A DNA stretch of 64,000 nt from Nocardia vinacea (GTDB lineage: Bacteria > Actinomycetota > Actinomycetes > Mycobacteriales > Mycobacteriaceae), in the NCBI RefSeq assembly GCF_035920345.1, contig NZ_CP109149.1:6510001-6574000 (forward strand), written 5' to 3'. This document shows, in pieces, positions 39,184 to 48,780 of the stretch (positions are counted from its first letter, which is position 1; each line of letters starts with the position of its first letter). The notes below the pieces were generated by a model. That model was not told the DNA's origin, made no database searches, and was given only the letters and a program-made list of their open reading frames with translations. Position numbers and translations under genes: made by a program.

Positions 39184-39939
39184 GTGATATCTCTCGGCAA
39201 ATCGGCTCTGCGCAAAGCATTGCTGGGTGAGACGGATTTGCTCGCCGACCTGTATCTGTCCGCCGACCCGAAGACACCGATACCGACTTGCCCGGACTGG
39301 ACCCTGGCGAACCTGATCGCGCACGTCGGCGGTGGAAACCGTTGGGCCGCGGCGATGATCGCCGACCGGGCCACCGAATTCCTCGAATTCCAGCAGGTTC
39401 CCGATGTCCGTCGGCCACGTGACCACGACGAGGCCGATCGGTGGCTGCGGGCCGGCGCCCGAGCGGTGATCGACAACATCGACACGGTGGGTTCCGACGT
39501 CCCGGTCTGGACGCCGTTCGGCTCCGCGCGCTCGGCCGAGTGGTGGGTGCGCCGACGCCTGCACGAGGCGACCGTGCACCGCGCCGATGCCCTGCTCGCC
39601 CTCGACCACGAGGTGAACATCGCCCCCGAGCTCGGCGCCGACGGGCTGTCGGAGTTTCTCGAAATCGTCGAGAAGGGGCCGCGCTTCGAGACACCGCTCG
39701 ATGAAGGCACCAGCCTGCGACTGCGCGCCATCGACACCGATGACACCTGGACCATTCTCCGATCCGGGGACACGATCACCTGGAGTGACAGTCAGGCACC
39801 GGCATCGTCGACGGTTCAGGGCACCGCAGTAGATCTGTTCCTCCTGCTGCTGCGCCGAATCCCCGCCGACAGCCCACGCCTGGAGACCTCCGGAGACCTC
39901 CCCGTTCTCACGACCTGGCTGGAGCGCATCAAATTCTGA
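39184..39939 (+). CDS. Mycothiol-dependent maleylpyruvate isomerase-like (DinB-fold) protein
   Basis: A protein of about 251 residues. The N-terminal four-helix part has CPDWTLANLIAHVGGGNRWAA and later RRRLHEATVHRADALLAL, the metal-binding His/Glu pattern of the maleylpyruvate isomerase/DinB superfamily in actinobacteria; a C-terminal MDMPI-type alpha/beta domain follows. Many such proteins use mycothiol; the substrate here is unknown. GTG 39184 was chosen for its leaderless promoter spacing; an in-frame ATG 12 codons upstream would place the -10 box inside the gene. Confidence 0.8.
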   Translation: MISLGKSALRKALLGETDLLADLYLSADPKTPIPTCPDWTLANLIAHVGGGNRWAAAMIADRATEFLEFQQVPDVRRPRDHDEADRWLRAGARAVIDNIDTVGSDVPVWTPFGSARSAEWWVRRRLHEATVHRADALLALDHEVNIAPELGADGLSEFLEIVEKGPRFETPLDEGTSLRLRAIDTDDTWTILRSGDTITWSDSQAPASSTVQGTAVDLFLLLLRRIPADSPRLETSGDLPVLTTWLERIKF

Positions 39940-40017
39940 CCGTACCGACGACCGCCCAGCCCATACGCGCAAGGAAACGCCCAGGTGTTGTTGTGCGACA
40001 AGCGAAGCCAGCGTTGG

Positions 40018-40485
40018 TCAGTCCCGGGGAAAGAGGTGGTCGTAGCCGACGGCGAAGGTGCTGTCGGCCGGGTCGACCATCACCGTGAACCGCTCACCGG
40101 GCTGCTGCGGTGGATTTCGCGCCCCGACTTCACATTCCGCCTCGAAGGTTTCGAAACCCGACCCGGTGATACGCACCGTGAGTTCGGCGATGCTGTCGTC
40201 CTCTCCGTCGACCCGGATACCATTCACGGCCACGATCTCGGCCATCCCCGGAAGCCCGGCGGCAGCGAACCGTCGAGCCGTCGCCCGCCACTCGTAGGTT
40301 GCGAAGGCCAAGCCAATTCCAATGGGGAACGTGAAGATACCGGTACAAAGCCCATCGACCCACGAATCGCCGAACAGCCCGGACAACGGGCCGGCGAGAA
40401 TGAGCGCTGCCGCAATAAAGTATGTGAACGGCCCGGCGACCGGACCGATGAGTTCGACCTGCCTCGGACCGGTACCGCTGGACAT
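40018..40485 (-). CDS. Two-helix membrane protein of unknown function
   Basis: A 155-residue protein with two hydrophobic segments (about residues 17-38 and 45-65) and a soluble C-terminal domain of about 85 residues with beta-rich character (AEIVAVNGIRVDGEDDSIAELTVRITG). It resembles actinobacterial DUF3592-like proteins in layout, but the assignment is not firm. It is a single gene, divergent from the lipoprotein-like gene at 40672. Confidence 0.6.
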   Translation of the reverse strand: MSSGTGPRQVELIGPVAGPFTYFIAAALILAGPLSGLFGDSWVDGLCTGIFTFPIGIGLAFATYEWRATARRFAAAGLPGMAEIVAVNGIRVDGEDDSIAELTVRITGSGFETFEAECEVGARNPPQQPGERFTVMVDPADSTFAVGYDHLFPRD

Positions 40486-40671
40486 CTCCGCACCATAGAC
40501 GCCTCCCGACCGGTACCACCGTTCGAGCTACCCGACGCTATGTCTGCACAATTTGTCAACGGCCGCTTGGGATCTGTGTCGGTTGTCGAAATGGCCCGAG
40601 TGGGGCGACCTTCGAGCTAGCCTTGCTGCGGAGGCTTGGTTTCAAGGTTGTGAGATCAGGAGGGGTTGACG

Positions 40672-41256
40672 ATGTCGGCGAAAGGTTCTGTGGCGAACTG
40701 GCCGAAGCGCGGTGTCGTCATCGCGGCGGTCGGTCTCGTCGTCGCGGTAGTCGGTGCCGTGATCGCGGCGGTCGGTCTCACCAGGCACTGGACGGATGGC
40801 GACGCATCCTCGCCGATCGATTCTTCGGTGGCGGCTTCCGTCGAATCCTCAGTGCGACCGACGATTTCGGCACAACCGGTCGTCTTGGCGCAAGGACACC
40901 GGAAGATCGCCAACGTCGACGGGCTCGACCTGGACAACGGGCAGGTTCAGGAGCAGGACCTGCCCGGTGTCGACCTGAGTCCGTCCAAGGCCGCCGACAG
41001 CATCTACGCGATGACCCACGGCACACCGCGTTTCGCTCTCCTGCAGAGCGACGGGCCTACCGAGCACGACCGCTGTGCCGCACTACCGGTCGACGCTTGG
41101 ACCAAAACCGTCGCCAACGTCTATGCCCTGCGCCTGGCCAGTCAGATCTGCGTGCAAACAGACCAAGGCAATATGGCGGCCCTGACTCTCACACACATTC
41201 CATCGGCCGCCGAGCAGTATCTCGAATTCGATTTCATCACCTGGCGCGACCGCTGA
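40672..41256 (+). CDS. Hypothetical single-pass membrane/exported protein
   Basis: A 194-residue protein with a basic N-terminus, one hydrophobic helix (VVIAAVGLVVAVVGAVIAAVGL, about residues 13-34), a Ser-rich linker and an extracytoplasmic domain of about 130 residues with two cysteines. There is no lipobox. The C-terminal part (TPRFALLQSDGPTEHDRCAAL, QICVQTDQGNMAALTL) looks like small actinobacterial exported proteins of unknown role. AGGAGGGG precedes the ATG. Confidence 0.6.
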   Translation: MSAKGSVANWPKRGVVIAAVGLVVAVVGAVIAAVGLTRHWTDGDASSPIDSSVAASVESSVRPTISAQPVVLAQGHRKIANVDGLDLDNGQVQEQDLPGVDLSPSKAADSIYAMTHGTPRFALLQSDGPTEHDRCAALPVDAWTKTVANVYALRLASQICVQTDQGNMAALTLTHIPSAAEQYLEFDFITWRDR

Positions 41257-41368
41257 GAGCGGTTCAGACCGGCACAACGGCTTCATTGCTTGACGTCTCA
41301 TCACGCGCTTCATTTCCTCGGCTCTGCGATTGATGGTCGCTGAGGATTTCGTGATGAGATGCCAAGCT

Positions 41369-42583
41369 TCACTGCACCACACACCCCGGGGCCTGTGGGG
41401 TGCCGGCGAAACGGTCGGCCAGGAAGTTCATGCCGCCCAAGGCTTCGCCCGCGGCGGCTCCGATGTGCGTCGGGAACAGCGAGTGGATCGCGGTGAGGGT
41501 GGCGCCCTGAGCGCAGTAGGTATCGACGAGGGCGGTGTAGCCGGCGACGGGGATCTTCTCGTCGGCCATGCTGTGGTACAGGTACAGCGGGGTGTCGGGG
41601 GCGCTACGGCCGAGTTCATTGGGCATGGCGGCGTTGCGGAAAGCGGGCTGCGCCAGCAGGTTCGGGACCGCGGCCAAGTCGTCGACGTGGATGTCGGAGT
41701 ATTCCTGAGCCAGATCCGCACCGCAGCCGGAGGTGTCCGCGGTGAGCAGCGCCCGGCGGCCCCTGTCGTTCAGCAAGTCGGCCAACCGGGAGTCGGGCTC
41801 ATTGCGGGCCAGCCCGAGCAGGATCAGTATCGCCCCTGCGGCGCTGTCGGCACGTTGTGCCACAGCCGGGATATCGGTGGGGATTCCGCCGGCGCTGGTG
41901 CCGACGAATCGCACGTCTGGTGCATATTCCTGACGCAACTGTGTGGCCCACAGGGTGGCGAAGGCTCCACTCGAGTATCCCCAGGCGCCGATCGGGCTCG
42001 CGGCATCGATGCCGGCCGGTAAGAAGGACCGGGCGGCCCGGATTCCGTCCAGGACTCCACGCCCGGATGTCACGCCGTCGAAGAGCCGGGACTGCGGCCC
42101 TTCGTAATCGCTGACCACGACGGCCCATCCCCGCCGCAGTGCGTCCGCGATGAACGGCGCATCCTGCATGGCGCTCGCCATGTCGCTGTCGCTTCCGCCG
42201 CGCAGCGTGGACGACGGTGCACAGCGGGTGTCGAGACTGTTCTCGGGTACCTGGTACGACAACACCGGCCGCGGCCCGTTCCAGGGCACCGGAGGCACCA
42301 GCACCGTGGTGACGTCCAGTTGTGGATGCTCTTCGGAATCGGTTGTGCGATACCGTAATTGCCACGCCGCGACCGGTATCGGCAGACCGAGTAGTGGGAT
42401 AGTCCGCGCTCCGAGCACCGCGCCGTTGGGATGTGACGCGAGATCGGTGGGTGCGGCATAGAAGGGGTCGTCACCGGGGGACAGCACTGCGGCTCGCGCG
42501 ACCGGCATCGACAATGCTGCCGCCAGCATGATCATGGCGAGAGTGAGGGGCGCAAGCCATTGTCGGCCGATCCGCCACCGCAT
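41369..42583 (-). CDS. Secreted lipase (LIP family)
   Basis: A protein of about 404 residues with a signal peptide (LTLAMIMLAAALSMPVARA) and a secretory lipase domain. Nucleophile elbow GYSSG, Asp in YHSMADEKIP and a late His (FPTHIGAA) fit the catalytic triad; cysteines are placed for disulfides. It probably hydrolyses lipid esters outside the cell. The ATG at 42583 puts the signal peptide at the N-terminus; ATG 42694 has a better RBS (GGGAGG) but would add 37 unconserved residues. An interrupted palindrome lies upstream at 42665. Confidence 0.82.
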   Translation of the reverse strand: MRWRIGRQWLAPLTLAMIMLAAALSMPVARAAVLSPGDDPFYAAPTDLASHPNGAVLGARTIPLLGLPIPVAAWQLRYRTTDSEEHPQLDVTTVLVPPVPWNGPRPVLSYQVPENSLDTRCAPSSTLRGGSDSDMASAMQDAPFIADALRRGWAVVVSDYEGPQSRLFDGVTSGRGVLDGIRAARSFLPAGIDAASPIGAWGYSSGAFATLWATQLRQEYAPDVRFVGTSAGGIPTDIPAVAQRADSAAGAILILLGLARNEPDSRLADLLNDRGRRALLTADTSGCGADLAQEYSDIHVDDLAAVPNLLAQPAFRNAAMPNELGRSAPDTPLYLYHSMADEKIPVAGYTALVDTYCAQGATLTAIHSLFPTHIGAAAGEALGGMNFLADRFAGTPQAPGCVVQ

Positions 42584-42664
42584 CACTGGTTGCCGGGGCG
42601 AGCCGTCGTCCGGCGGACCAGGCACATCTGTAGCCGAACACGCTGTGCGGCAAGCATTTTTCCG

Positions 42665-42681
42665 ATATGTAGACAACATAT
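42665..42681. promoter_or_regulatory. Candidate operator palindrome ATATGT-N5-ACATAT
   Basis: Perfect 6-bp arms with a 5-bp spacer, unusually AT-rich for this genome, 82 bp upstream of the lipase ATG at 42583. Could bind a dimeric repressor; no regulator gene is adjacent. Confidence 0.35.
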
Positions 42682-42694
42682 GCCGGGATTCCAT

Positions 42695-43150
42695 CACGCC
42701 TCCCGCGTCCAACTATCCGACGCGCAGGCACTCTGGGCCCGCACCAAACCGGTCACACCACTCGGGGTTGAGGTCACGATAACATAACGATTTAACATTC
42801 ACATCTGGGAAGTTTCCAACAACTGCCGAGACCGCCCAGTAGGTCGCAGAGGGCTCGCCGGACCGAGCGGATCCGGCACAAGCGCTTGGCCTCGAGATGA
42901 CGGGCTATTGCTTGGCATACGCGTGCTGTCACGCCAGCCTGTGATCCGTGCACGTCGGTGCGCCCAACAAAACCGGATGTCGGAGGCGTAACCCGAATCT
43001 GACCGGGGCAAGCATCGGTGACGCTCCTGGAAATCTCTGCTTCGCCGAGCCGGTTTCAGCAAACGGCAGTAGGGTGCTGGTCCGAGACCCTGGAAAGGCT
43101 GTGCGACGGAATCAGGGATGCGTACGCGGAGGTCTCGGGCAGGAGATGCG
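42695..43150. other. Divergent intergenic region between two secreted hydrolase genes
   Basis: About 450 bp with promoters for the lipase (minus) and peptidase (plus). Short frames exist but none is supported. Confidence 0.5.
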
Positions 43151-44674
43151 ATGCCGATAACTTGGGTTCGATGGCTCGTACTGGGGGTCATATCGGCAGC
43201 TGCATTCGCCACATTGCCCGTGGGACCGGCAAGCGCCGATCCGGTCGATGACATCCCGGGTGGGCTGGAGCCGTTCTATCACCAGAAGCTGGACTGGAAG
43301 CCGTGTAACGACGCGGTGCTCGACGGTGCCGGGGCTCAGTGCGCGGGCGTTGTCGTGCCGCTCGACTACAACCGACCAGACTCGCGCACGCTGACAGTAG
43401 CGATCTCGCGTATCCCGGCCACCGACCCGGACCGCAGACGCGGGATCATGCTGTCCAACCCCGGTGGTCCCGGCGGTCCGGGCCTGAGCATGATTGCCGA
43501 CCTCCGGGATCGGCTCACACCGGATGTCCGTGCCCAGTACGACCTGATCGGCATGGACCCGCGTGGTATCGGCCGATCGGACCGAATGAGTTGTGCGCTG
43601 CCGCTGCCCACCATGTTGTTCTCGGCTGGCTTCGACGCCTTCGGCTACGCGCGCGACGCCACCCTGGCCGCCGCGTTCGCGGCTTCCTGCGTAGCACCCG
43701 ATCCCGAGAAGGCCCGATCCATCACCACCCGCAATACCGCCCGAGACATGGATGTCATCCGCAGCGCATTCGGTGAACGCGAGCTCAACTATTACGGCGA
43801 CTCGTACGGCACTTACCTGGGCGCGGTGTACACGCAGATGTTCCCTCAGCACAGTGACCGGATCGTGCTGGACAGCGCCATCGACCCGGACCGCTACTGG
43901 ATCGGCACTTACCAGGACATGGGTGCCGTCAACGAGGCCGGGCTCGACGACTGGGCGATCTGGGCGGCCCGCCAGGACGCCGACTACCACTTCGGTAGCA
44001 GCGCACCGCAAGTCCGAGCCTTTGTCGAGGACATGATCCGACGTGCCGCTACGCATCCGGTCATCGGCAACGGCTATCTCATCGACGAACACACCGTCCC
44101 GATGATGCTGCTGTCGCTGTTGTCGAATCCGAAGAAGAACACCGACCTCGCCGAGGTCGTGCGGGTGGTAGCCGACGCAGTGTCCGGGCTGCCCGTCGAC
44201 ATGGAGCAGCTGAAAGCGAAGATCAGCGGTCCCGTTGCGTTGGATGCCTCGGGCATGGCCGCAGTCCTGTGTGGCGACAAGGCTGCACCCCGAGATCTGG
44301 CTTGGTATCGCCGCAACATCGAAAGCGTCCGGGCGACCCAACCGGTGTTCGGCGCGTTCGCCAACAACGTCACCGCCTGCGCGTTTTGGCCGGAGCCGAT
44401 CGAGCCACCCACCGCCGTGCACAACCCGACACCAGCCCTGATCCTGCAGGCAACTCGCGACACCCGCACCGCCTACCAGCAAGGCCTTGCACTGCACCAG
44501 GACCTGACAGCGTCACGAATGGTCACACTGGCAGACACCCGCGTGCACGGCGTCCTCGGCTCCGACCTGAGCCACTGCGTGAACGAGCTCGTCAACACCT
44601 ACTTCCGTGACGGCACCCTCCCCGATGCTGACCTCACCTGCCAACGCGACCCCAACTATCCCCCCGACTACTAA
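43151..44674 (+). CDS. Secreted alpha/beta hydrolase, tripeptidyl aminopeptidase-like
   Basis: A 507-residue protein with a signal peptide (WLVLGVISAAAFATLPVGPASA). The fold is of the SlpD/TAP type: oxyanion loop NPGGPGGPG, nucleophile GDSYG (YYGDSYGTYLGAVY) and a C-terminal TAP-like domain ending with a conserved His (HGVLG). It would release short peptides from protein N-termini outside the cell. The start ATG 43151 has AGGAG 6 nt upstream. It is divergent from the secreted lipase. Confidence 0.85.
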   Translation: MPITWVRWLVLGVISAAAFATLPVGPASADPVDDIPGGLEPFYHQKLDWKPCNDAVLDGAGAQCAGVVVPLDYNRPDSRTLTVAISRIPATDPDRRRGIMLSNPGGPGGPGLSMIADLRDRLTPDVRAQYDLIGMDPRGIGRSDRMSCALPLPTMLFSAGFDAFGYARDATLAAAFAASCVAPDPEKARSITTRNTARDMDVIRSAFGERELNYYGDSYGTYLGAVYTQMFPQHSDRIVLDSAIDPDRYWIGTYQDMGAVNEAGLDDWAIWAARQDADYHFGSSAPQVRAFVEDMIRRAATHPVIGNGYLIDEHTVPMMLLSLLSNPKKNTDLAEVVRVVADAVSGLPVDMEQLKAKISGPVALDASGMAAVLCGDKAAPRDLAWYRRNIESVRATQPVFGAFANNVTACAFWPEPIEPPTAVHNPTPALILQATRDTRTAYQQGLALHQDLTASRMVTLADTRVHGVLGSDLSHCVNELVNTYFRDGTLPDADLTCQRDPNYPPDY

Positions 44675-44885
44675 CCTGCGGTGACCGGCACGATCCACTC
44701 GACGGCCACCTGGATGCAGAACCGAGTGCCTCTCCGACGGTCATCCCGTTCGCCACCGAGCTTCGCACCACGTGGAGGACAACGGGATCGAACAACCAGC
44801 TGCGCCGGTAGCCCGCGAGAAATCGAACGCCCGATACAGCGCGGGCCGCCGCTGCCCGGCACCGAGCAGCGGCGCTCGAACCGGG

Positions 44886-46694
44886 TCAGGCCGACCCAGT
44901 CACCTTCGGTCCGACACCGTTCGTCGAACTGCCGGCACCATTCGTGGAAATCGCCACGGCGTCCTCGGACGGGCTCAGCGCCTCGCCGCCCGCGGTCAGC
45001 AAGCCCACGCGCTCAACGACATCCGGCCCGGCACCATTGGCCGCCTCACCCTTGGCCGCCTCGATTCCGCCGACGGTCCGCAGCGGCACTTCCTTCCAGA
45101 ACAGCACCAGGATCAGCCCGAGCAGGGCCATACCGGTCACCGACAGGAATACCGTCGACATCGATTCCGCGAAACCGACCTTGAACGGCCGCGCCAGCTC
45201 GGGGCTGAGCTGCTGCACGATCGAACTGTCCTTCAGCACTCCGGCAGCTGCCGAAGTATCCTGCGCGAGTAGACCTTTCGCGAGTGCGGCATCAGCGGGA
45301 TTGCTGCTCTGCGCGGCCTCGACCACGGCGTGCTGGAAGGCCGGATCGGTGGCCGCGGACTTCATCTCGGTGGAGATGTTCGGTGTCAGCTGCGCAAAGA
45401 GAATCGAGAGGAATACCGCGACGCCCATCGTGCCGCCGATCTGCCGGAAGAAGGTGGCCGCGGCGGTGGAGACGCCCATATCCTTGGGCGGCAACGCATT
45501 CTGCACAGCGATGGTGAGCGGCTGCATGAGATTGCCGAGTCCGAATCCGGTGCAGGCCATGAAGATCATCGCGACCCACAATGGGGTATCGGCAGTCACG
45601 AAGTGCAACAGGAACAAGCCGAGCGTCAGCATGGTCGCACCGATGAGCGGAAAGGCACGGTAGCGCCCGGTACGCGAAATGAGCTGGCCGGAAATGATCG
45701 ACCCGGACATCATGCCGAGCACCATCGGCAGCATCTGCAGGCCCGCCATTGTCGGGCTGGCCCCGCGCACCACCTGCAGGTACTGCGGCAGCAGGGAAAT
45801 ACCGCCGAACATCGCTGAGCCCACCACGACCGAGATCACTACACCGAGCGCGAAGGTCTTATTGGCGAACATCCGCAGCGGGATCAACGCCTTATCCTTC
45901 ATTACCTTCTCGACCAGCACGAACCCGATCACGCCGAGCACGCCGATGACGTAACAGAGGATGGATCGTCCACTGCTCCAGCCCCATTCGCGCCCTTGCT
46001 CGGCGACGATGAGCAGCGGCACCAGGCCGATCGCGAGCACCAGCACACCCCACCAGTCGACCCGGTCGGTGGAGTGCGGCCGCTTCGGCAGCTTGAGCAC
46101 CCTGGAGACCACCGCGAGCGCGATCAGGCCGATCGGGACGTTGACCAGGAAGACCCAGCGCCAGCCGCTGACACCGAGGATGGTGTCCTGCCCGGCGAAC
46201 ACGCCGCCGAGCACCGGGCCGATCACGCTGGAGGTGCCGAATACCGCGAGGAAGTAGCCCTGGTACTTGGCGCGTTCGCGCGGGCTGACGATATCGCCGA
46301 GGATGGTCAGCGCCAGCGACATCAGGCCGCCCGCACCGAGTCCCTGGAATGCGCGGAATGCCGCGAGCTCGTACATCGACTGCGCCATCGTGCACAGCAG
46401 CGAACCGACCACGAAGATCGAGATCGCCGCCATGAAGAAGGGCTTGCGGCCGAACATATCGGACAACTTGCCGTACAGCGGCGTCGCGAGCGTCGCGGTG
46501 ATCAGGTAGGCGGTGGTCGCCCAGGCCTGCATCGAATAGCCGTCGAGATCGTCGGCGATGGTGCGGATCGCGGTGGAGACGATCGTCTGGTCCAGCGCCG
46601 CGAGCAGCATGCCGAGCAGCAGACCACTCATGATGGTCAGGATCTGTCTATGGGTGAAGCCCGTGGGCTCCGCCACGGTGGCCGGTGCGGTCAC
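44886..46694 (-). CDS. MFS multidrug efflux transporter, DHA2 (14-TM) family
   Basis: A 602-residue transporter with about 14 transmembrane segments. Motif D1 LDQTIVSTAIRTI, motif A GKLSDMFGRKP and a large extracytoplasmic loop before the last helix (about 460-530) are typical of EmrB/QacA proteins. It likely exports drugs or amphiphiles with proton antiport. The GTG 46694 overlaps the MarR stop (GTGA), so regulator and pump form one unit. Confidence 0.92.
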   Translation of the reverse strand: MTAPATVAEPTGFTHRQILTIMSGLLLGMLLAALDQTIVSTAIRTIADDLDGYSMQAWATTAYLITATLATPLYGKLSDMFGRKPFFMAAISIFVVGSLLCTMAQSMYELAAFRAFQGLGAGGLMSLALTILGDIVSPRERAKYQGYFLAVFGTSSVIGPVLGGVFAGQDTILGVSGWRWVFLVNVPIGLIALAVVSRVLKLPKRPHSTDRVDWWGVLVLAIGLVPLLIVAEQGREWGWSSGRSILCYVIGVLGVIGFVLVEKVMKDKALIPLRMFANKTFALGVVISVVVGSAMFGGISLLPQYLQVVRGASPTMAGLQMLPMVLGMMSGSIISGQLISRTGRYRAFPLIGATMLTLGLFLLHFVTADTPLWVAMIFMACTGFGLGNLMQPLTIAVQNALPPKDMGVSTAAATFFRQIGGTMGVAVFLSILFAQLTPNISTEMKSAATDPAFQHAVVEAAQSSNPADAALAKGLLAQDTSAAAGVLKDSSIVQQLSPELARPFKVGFAESMSTVFLSVTGMALLGLILVLFWKEVPLRTVGGIEAAKGEAANGAGPDVVERVGLLTAGGEALSPSEDAVAISTNGAGSSTNGVGPKVTGSA

Positions 46695-47197
46695 GAATCG
46701 TTCTCCGTCTCGAGGTCGTACAGGTTCTGGTCTTGGCGGATGGCCGCGATCATGGCGGGCTTGGCCTGCTCGTAGTCGTCGACGAACTTCCGCAGCAGCC
46801 CGGCGAAGGCGGCCCGGTCCTGCGGCGTCCATGCCGCCATCACCCGGGTCAGGTTTTCGTGCCTACGCCTGCGGATCCGCTCGGCGACTTCCCGACCGCG
46901 CTCGGTGACGACCAGCACAGTGGCGCGGCCGTCGTTGCGATCGGCCTGCCGCTCGACCAGCTGCCGCTCGACCAAGTGGGCGACGTGCCGACTGATCGTC
47001 GACGCATCCGAATGCACCGCGTCGGCGAGTGCGCCCGAGCGCATCGGTCCGTCACAGAGCAGCCGGAACAGGACCGCGAAGGCCGCTGGATCCACGCCGT
47101 CCTTGCTCCGCATTTGCGCCGCGGTCCGCTCCCGGATCCGTTGCAGCCGGGTGAGCTGCATCGCGATCGCGTCGACCGACAGCTCGTCCTCATCCAC
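46691..47197 (-). CDS. MarR family transcriptional regulator
   Basis: A protein of about 168 residues. The winged helix contains MRSGALADAVHSDASTISRHVAHLVERQLVERQADRNDGRATVLVVTERG. It probably represses itself and the coupled MFS pump and is released by a pump substrate. GTG 47197 (MDEDELSVDA) is preceded by AGGTGAGAG; a TTG ten codons upstream is less likely. Confidence 0.9.
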   Translation of the reverse strand: MDEDELSVDAIAMQLTRLQRIRERTAAQMRSKDGVDPAAFAVLFRLLCDGPMRSGALADAVHSDASTISRHVAHLVERQLVERQADRNDGRATVLVVTERGREVAERIRRRRHENLTRVMAAWTPQDRAAFAGLLRKFVDDYEQAKPAMIAAIRQDQNLYDLETENDS

Positions 47198-47228
47198 TCG
47201 ACTCTCACCTTTACTTGCGTCAATCAAT

Positions 47229-47246
47229 TAGTTGCGTGATACAAGT
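47229..47246. promoter_or_regulatory. Possible MarR operator
   Basis: AGTTG-N7-CAAGT imperfect palindrome about 32 bp before the MarR start, next to a second TTGCGTCAA element. It fits the TTG...CAA pattern of MarR sites but is only a weak match. Confidence 0.3.
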
Positions 47247-47288
47247 ATGTGCGCGAGCCAACGGCTAGGGCAAGTGAATAACCGGCCT

Positions 47289-48110
47289 TTACCGGCCCTT
47301 GAACTCCGGAGCTCGCTTCTCGAACACCGACTGGATGGCCTCGGTCAGATCCTCGGACGGCAGGAATGCGGAGTTCCACGCGGAGACATAGCGCAACCCG
47401 GCGGCCACCTGATCCTTGGTGCGCTGCTCGAGCACATCCTTCGCACCCTGCACCACCAGCGGCGGATTCGCGGCGATCTCGCGCGCGATGGCGTGCGCCG
47501 CGTCCAGTACCGCCTGCTGGTCGGCGAATACATCGTTGACCAGGCCGATCTTCTCGGCACGCGCCGCGTCGATGTCCTTACCGGTGTAGGCGAGTTCGCG
47601 CAGATGACCCTCGCCGATGATGCCGGGCAGCCGGTGCAGCGACCCGATATCGGCGACGATCGCGACCTTCGCCTCGCGCAGGCTGAACTTCGCGTCCGCG
47701 CTCGCATAGCGGATATCGGCGGCGGCGATCAGATCCAGCCCGCCGCCGATGCACCAGCCGGAAACCGCCGCGATAACCGGCTTGCGGCAATCGGCGACCG
47801 CGGTCACGGAGGCCTGCATACGGCGCACCTCGTAGAGGAAGTCGGTACGCGGCGCGGCCAGCGCCTTATCCGCCATCAGCGGACCGAACGTGCCTGCCAT
47901 AGCAGGCAGGTCGAGTCCGTAGGAGAAATGCTTTCCGGAACCGGTGAGCACAATGGCGCGAACCTCGGGATCGGCGTCCAACCCGCGGAAAATCTCCGGC
48001 AGTTCTCGCCAGAAATCCGGACCCATGGCATTGCCCTTGCCGGGGCCGGTCAGCGTGACCTGCGCGACGTGGTCCTTGGTTTCGACGGTGAAAGCCTGCC
48101 AATCAGTCAT
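47289..48110 (-). CDS. Crotonase family protein, dienoyl-CoA isomerase-like
   Basis: A 273-residue enoyl-CoA hydratase/isomerase fold. Oxyanion-hole segments FSYGLDLPAM and GWCIGGGLDLIAAADIRYAS are seen. The segment VADIGSLHRLP, with Asp rather than Glu, is the pattern of delta(3,5)-delta(2,4)-dienoyl-CoA isomerase (ECH1). It probably helps oxidise unsaturated fatty acids. The start ATG 48110 follows a TACGCT box by 6 nt, suggesting a leaderless mRNA. Confidence 0.88.
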   Translation of the reverse strand: MTDWQAFTVETKDHVAQVTLTGPGKGNAMGPDFWRELPEIFRGLDADPEVRAIVLTGSGKHFSYGLDLPAMAGTFGPLMADKALAAPRTDFLYEVRRMQASVTAVADCRKPVIAAVSGWCIGGGLDLIAAADIRYASADAKFSLREAKVAIVADIGSLHRLPGIIGEGHLRELAYTGKDIDAARAEKIGLVNDVFADQQAVLDAAHAIAREIAANPPLVVQGAKDVLEQRTKDQVAAGLRYVSAWNSAFLPSEDLTEAIQSVFEKRAPEFKGR

Positions 48111-48116
48111 TCGTCC

Positions 48117-48122
48117 AGCGTA
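48117..48122 (-). promoter_or_regulatory. -10 box TACGCT of a probable leaderless transcript
   Basis: TANNNT hexamer 6 nt before the crotonase ATG at 48110. Confidence 0.5.
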
Positions 48123-48261
48123 AAGCAGGTGCGAGCAAGCCAGCCGACCAGTCCGTTCCGTGTGCAAATGCTGTGCAAAGTCGGTGCGCCGCACTGGTTC
48201 TCCCGTCGGACATCTCGACCACTGACCGGAAACTCGACCGGCACACTGCCCGCAATCGCTC

Positions 48262-48267
48262 TACTCT
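48262..48267 (+). promoter_or_regulatory. -10 box TACTCT of a probable leaderless transcript
   Basis: TANNNT hexamer 6 nt before the ATG at 48274; no Shine-Dalgarno. Confidence 0.5.
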
Positions 48268-48273
48268 GGTTCC

Positions 48274-48747
48274 ATGCGCAGGTCGCTTCCACCAGTCGCA
48301 TGCCGGGTCGCAGATACCCTGATCGCGCGCGGCCACCACGGTGTCATCGTCACTCAGCCCGCTCCCACGCCCACCGCCGCCGATGCCGCACGGGCACTCG
48401 GCGTCGATGTGGGCGCCATCACGAAATCACTGGTGTTCCTCCTGGATGACGATCCGGTGCTGCTGCTGGTTTCCGGCGCACACCAGGTCGATCTCGGGCG
48501 CACCGGCGAACGGCTGGAAGGCAAGCTCACCCGCGCCCCCGCCGCGATGGTGCAGGAGGTGACCGGTCAGCCCATCGGCGGCATCGCCCCGGTCGGCCAT
48601 CCCACCAACCTGCCGACCTGGGTGGATAACGTCCTGTCCACGCACCGGGAGGTCTGGGCCGCGGGCGGCCATCCGAATACCGTGTTCCGCACCTCGTTTC
48701 GCGAACTGGTGCGCATCACCGCCGGGCTTCCGATCGACGTGGACTGA
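48274..48747 (+). CDS. YbaK/EbsC-type aminoacyl-tRNA deacylase
   Basis: A 157-residue protein of the prolyl-tRNA editing superfamily. Visible are DVGAITKSLVFLLDD with the catalytic-lysine region, GQPIGGIAPVGH, and the closing ELVRITAGLP. It would hydrolyse mischarged aminoacyl-tRNA, often Cys-tRNA-Pro. Probably leaderless. It is followed by the repeat-type mini-ORF and a flavin reductase gene. Confidence 0.88.
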   Translation: MRRSLPPVACRVADTLIARGHHGVIVTQPAPTPTAADAARALGVDVGAITKSLVFLLDDDPVLLLVSGAHQVDLGRTGERLEGKLTRAPAAMVQEVTGQPIGGIAPVGHPTNLPTWVDNVLSTHREVWAAGGHPNTVFRTSFRELVRITAGLPIDVD

Positions 48748-48780
48748 GCGCCACACAAGCGCGCGGCGTAGTTTCGTCAT

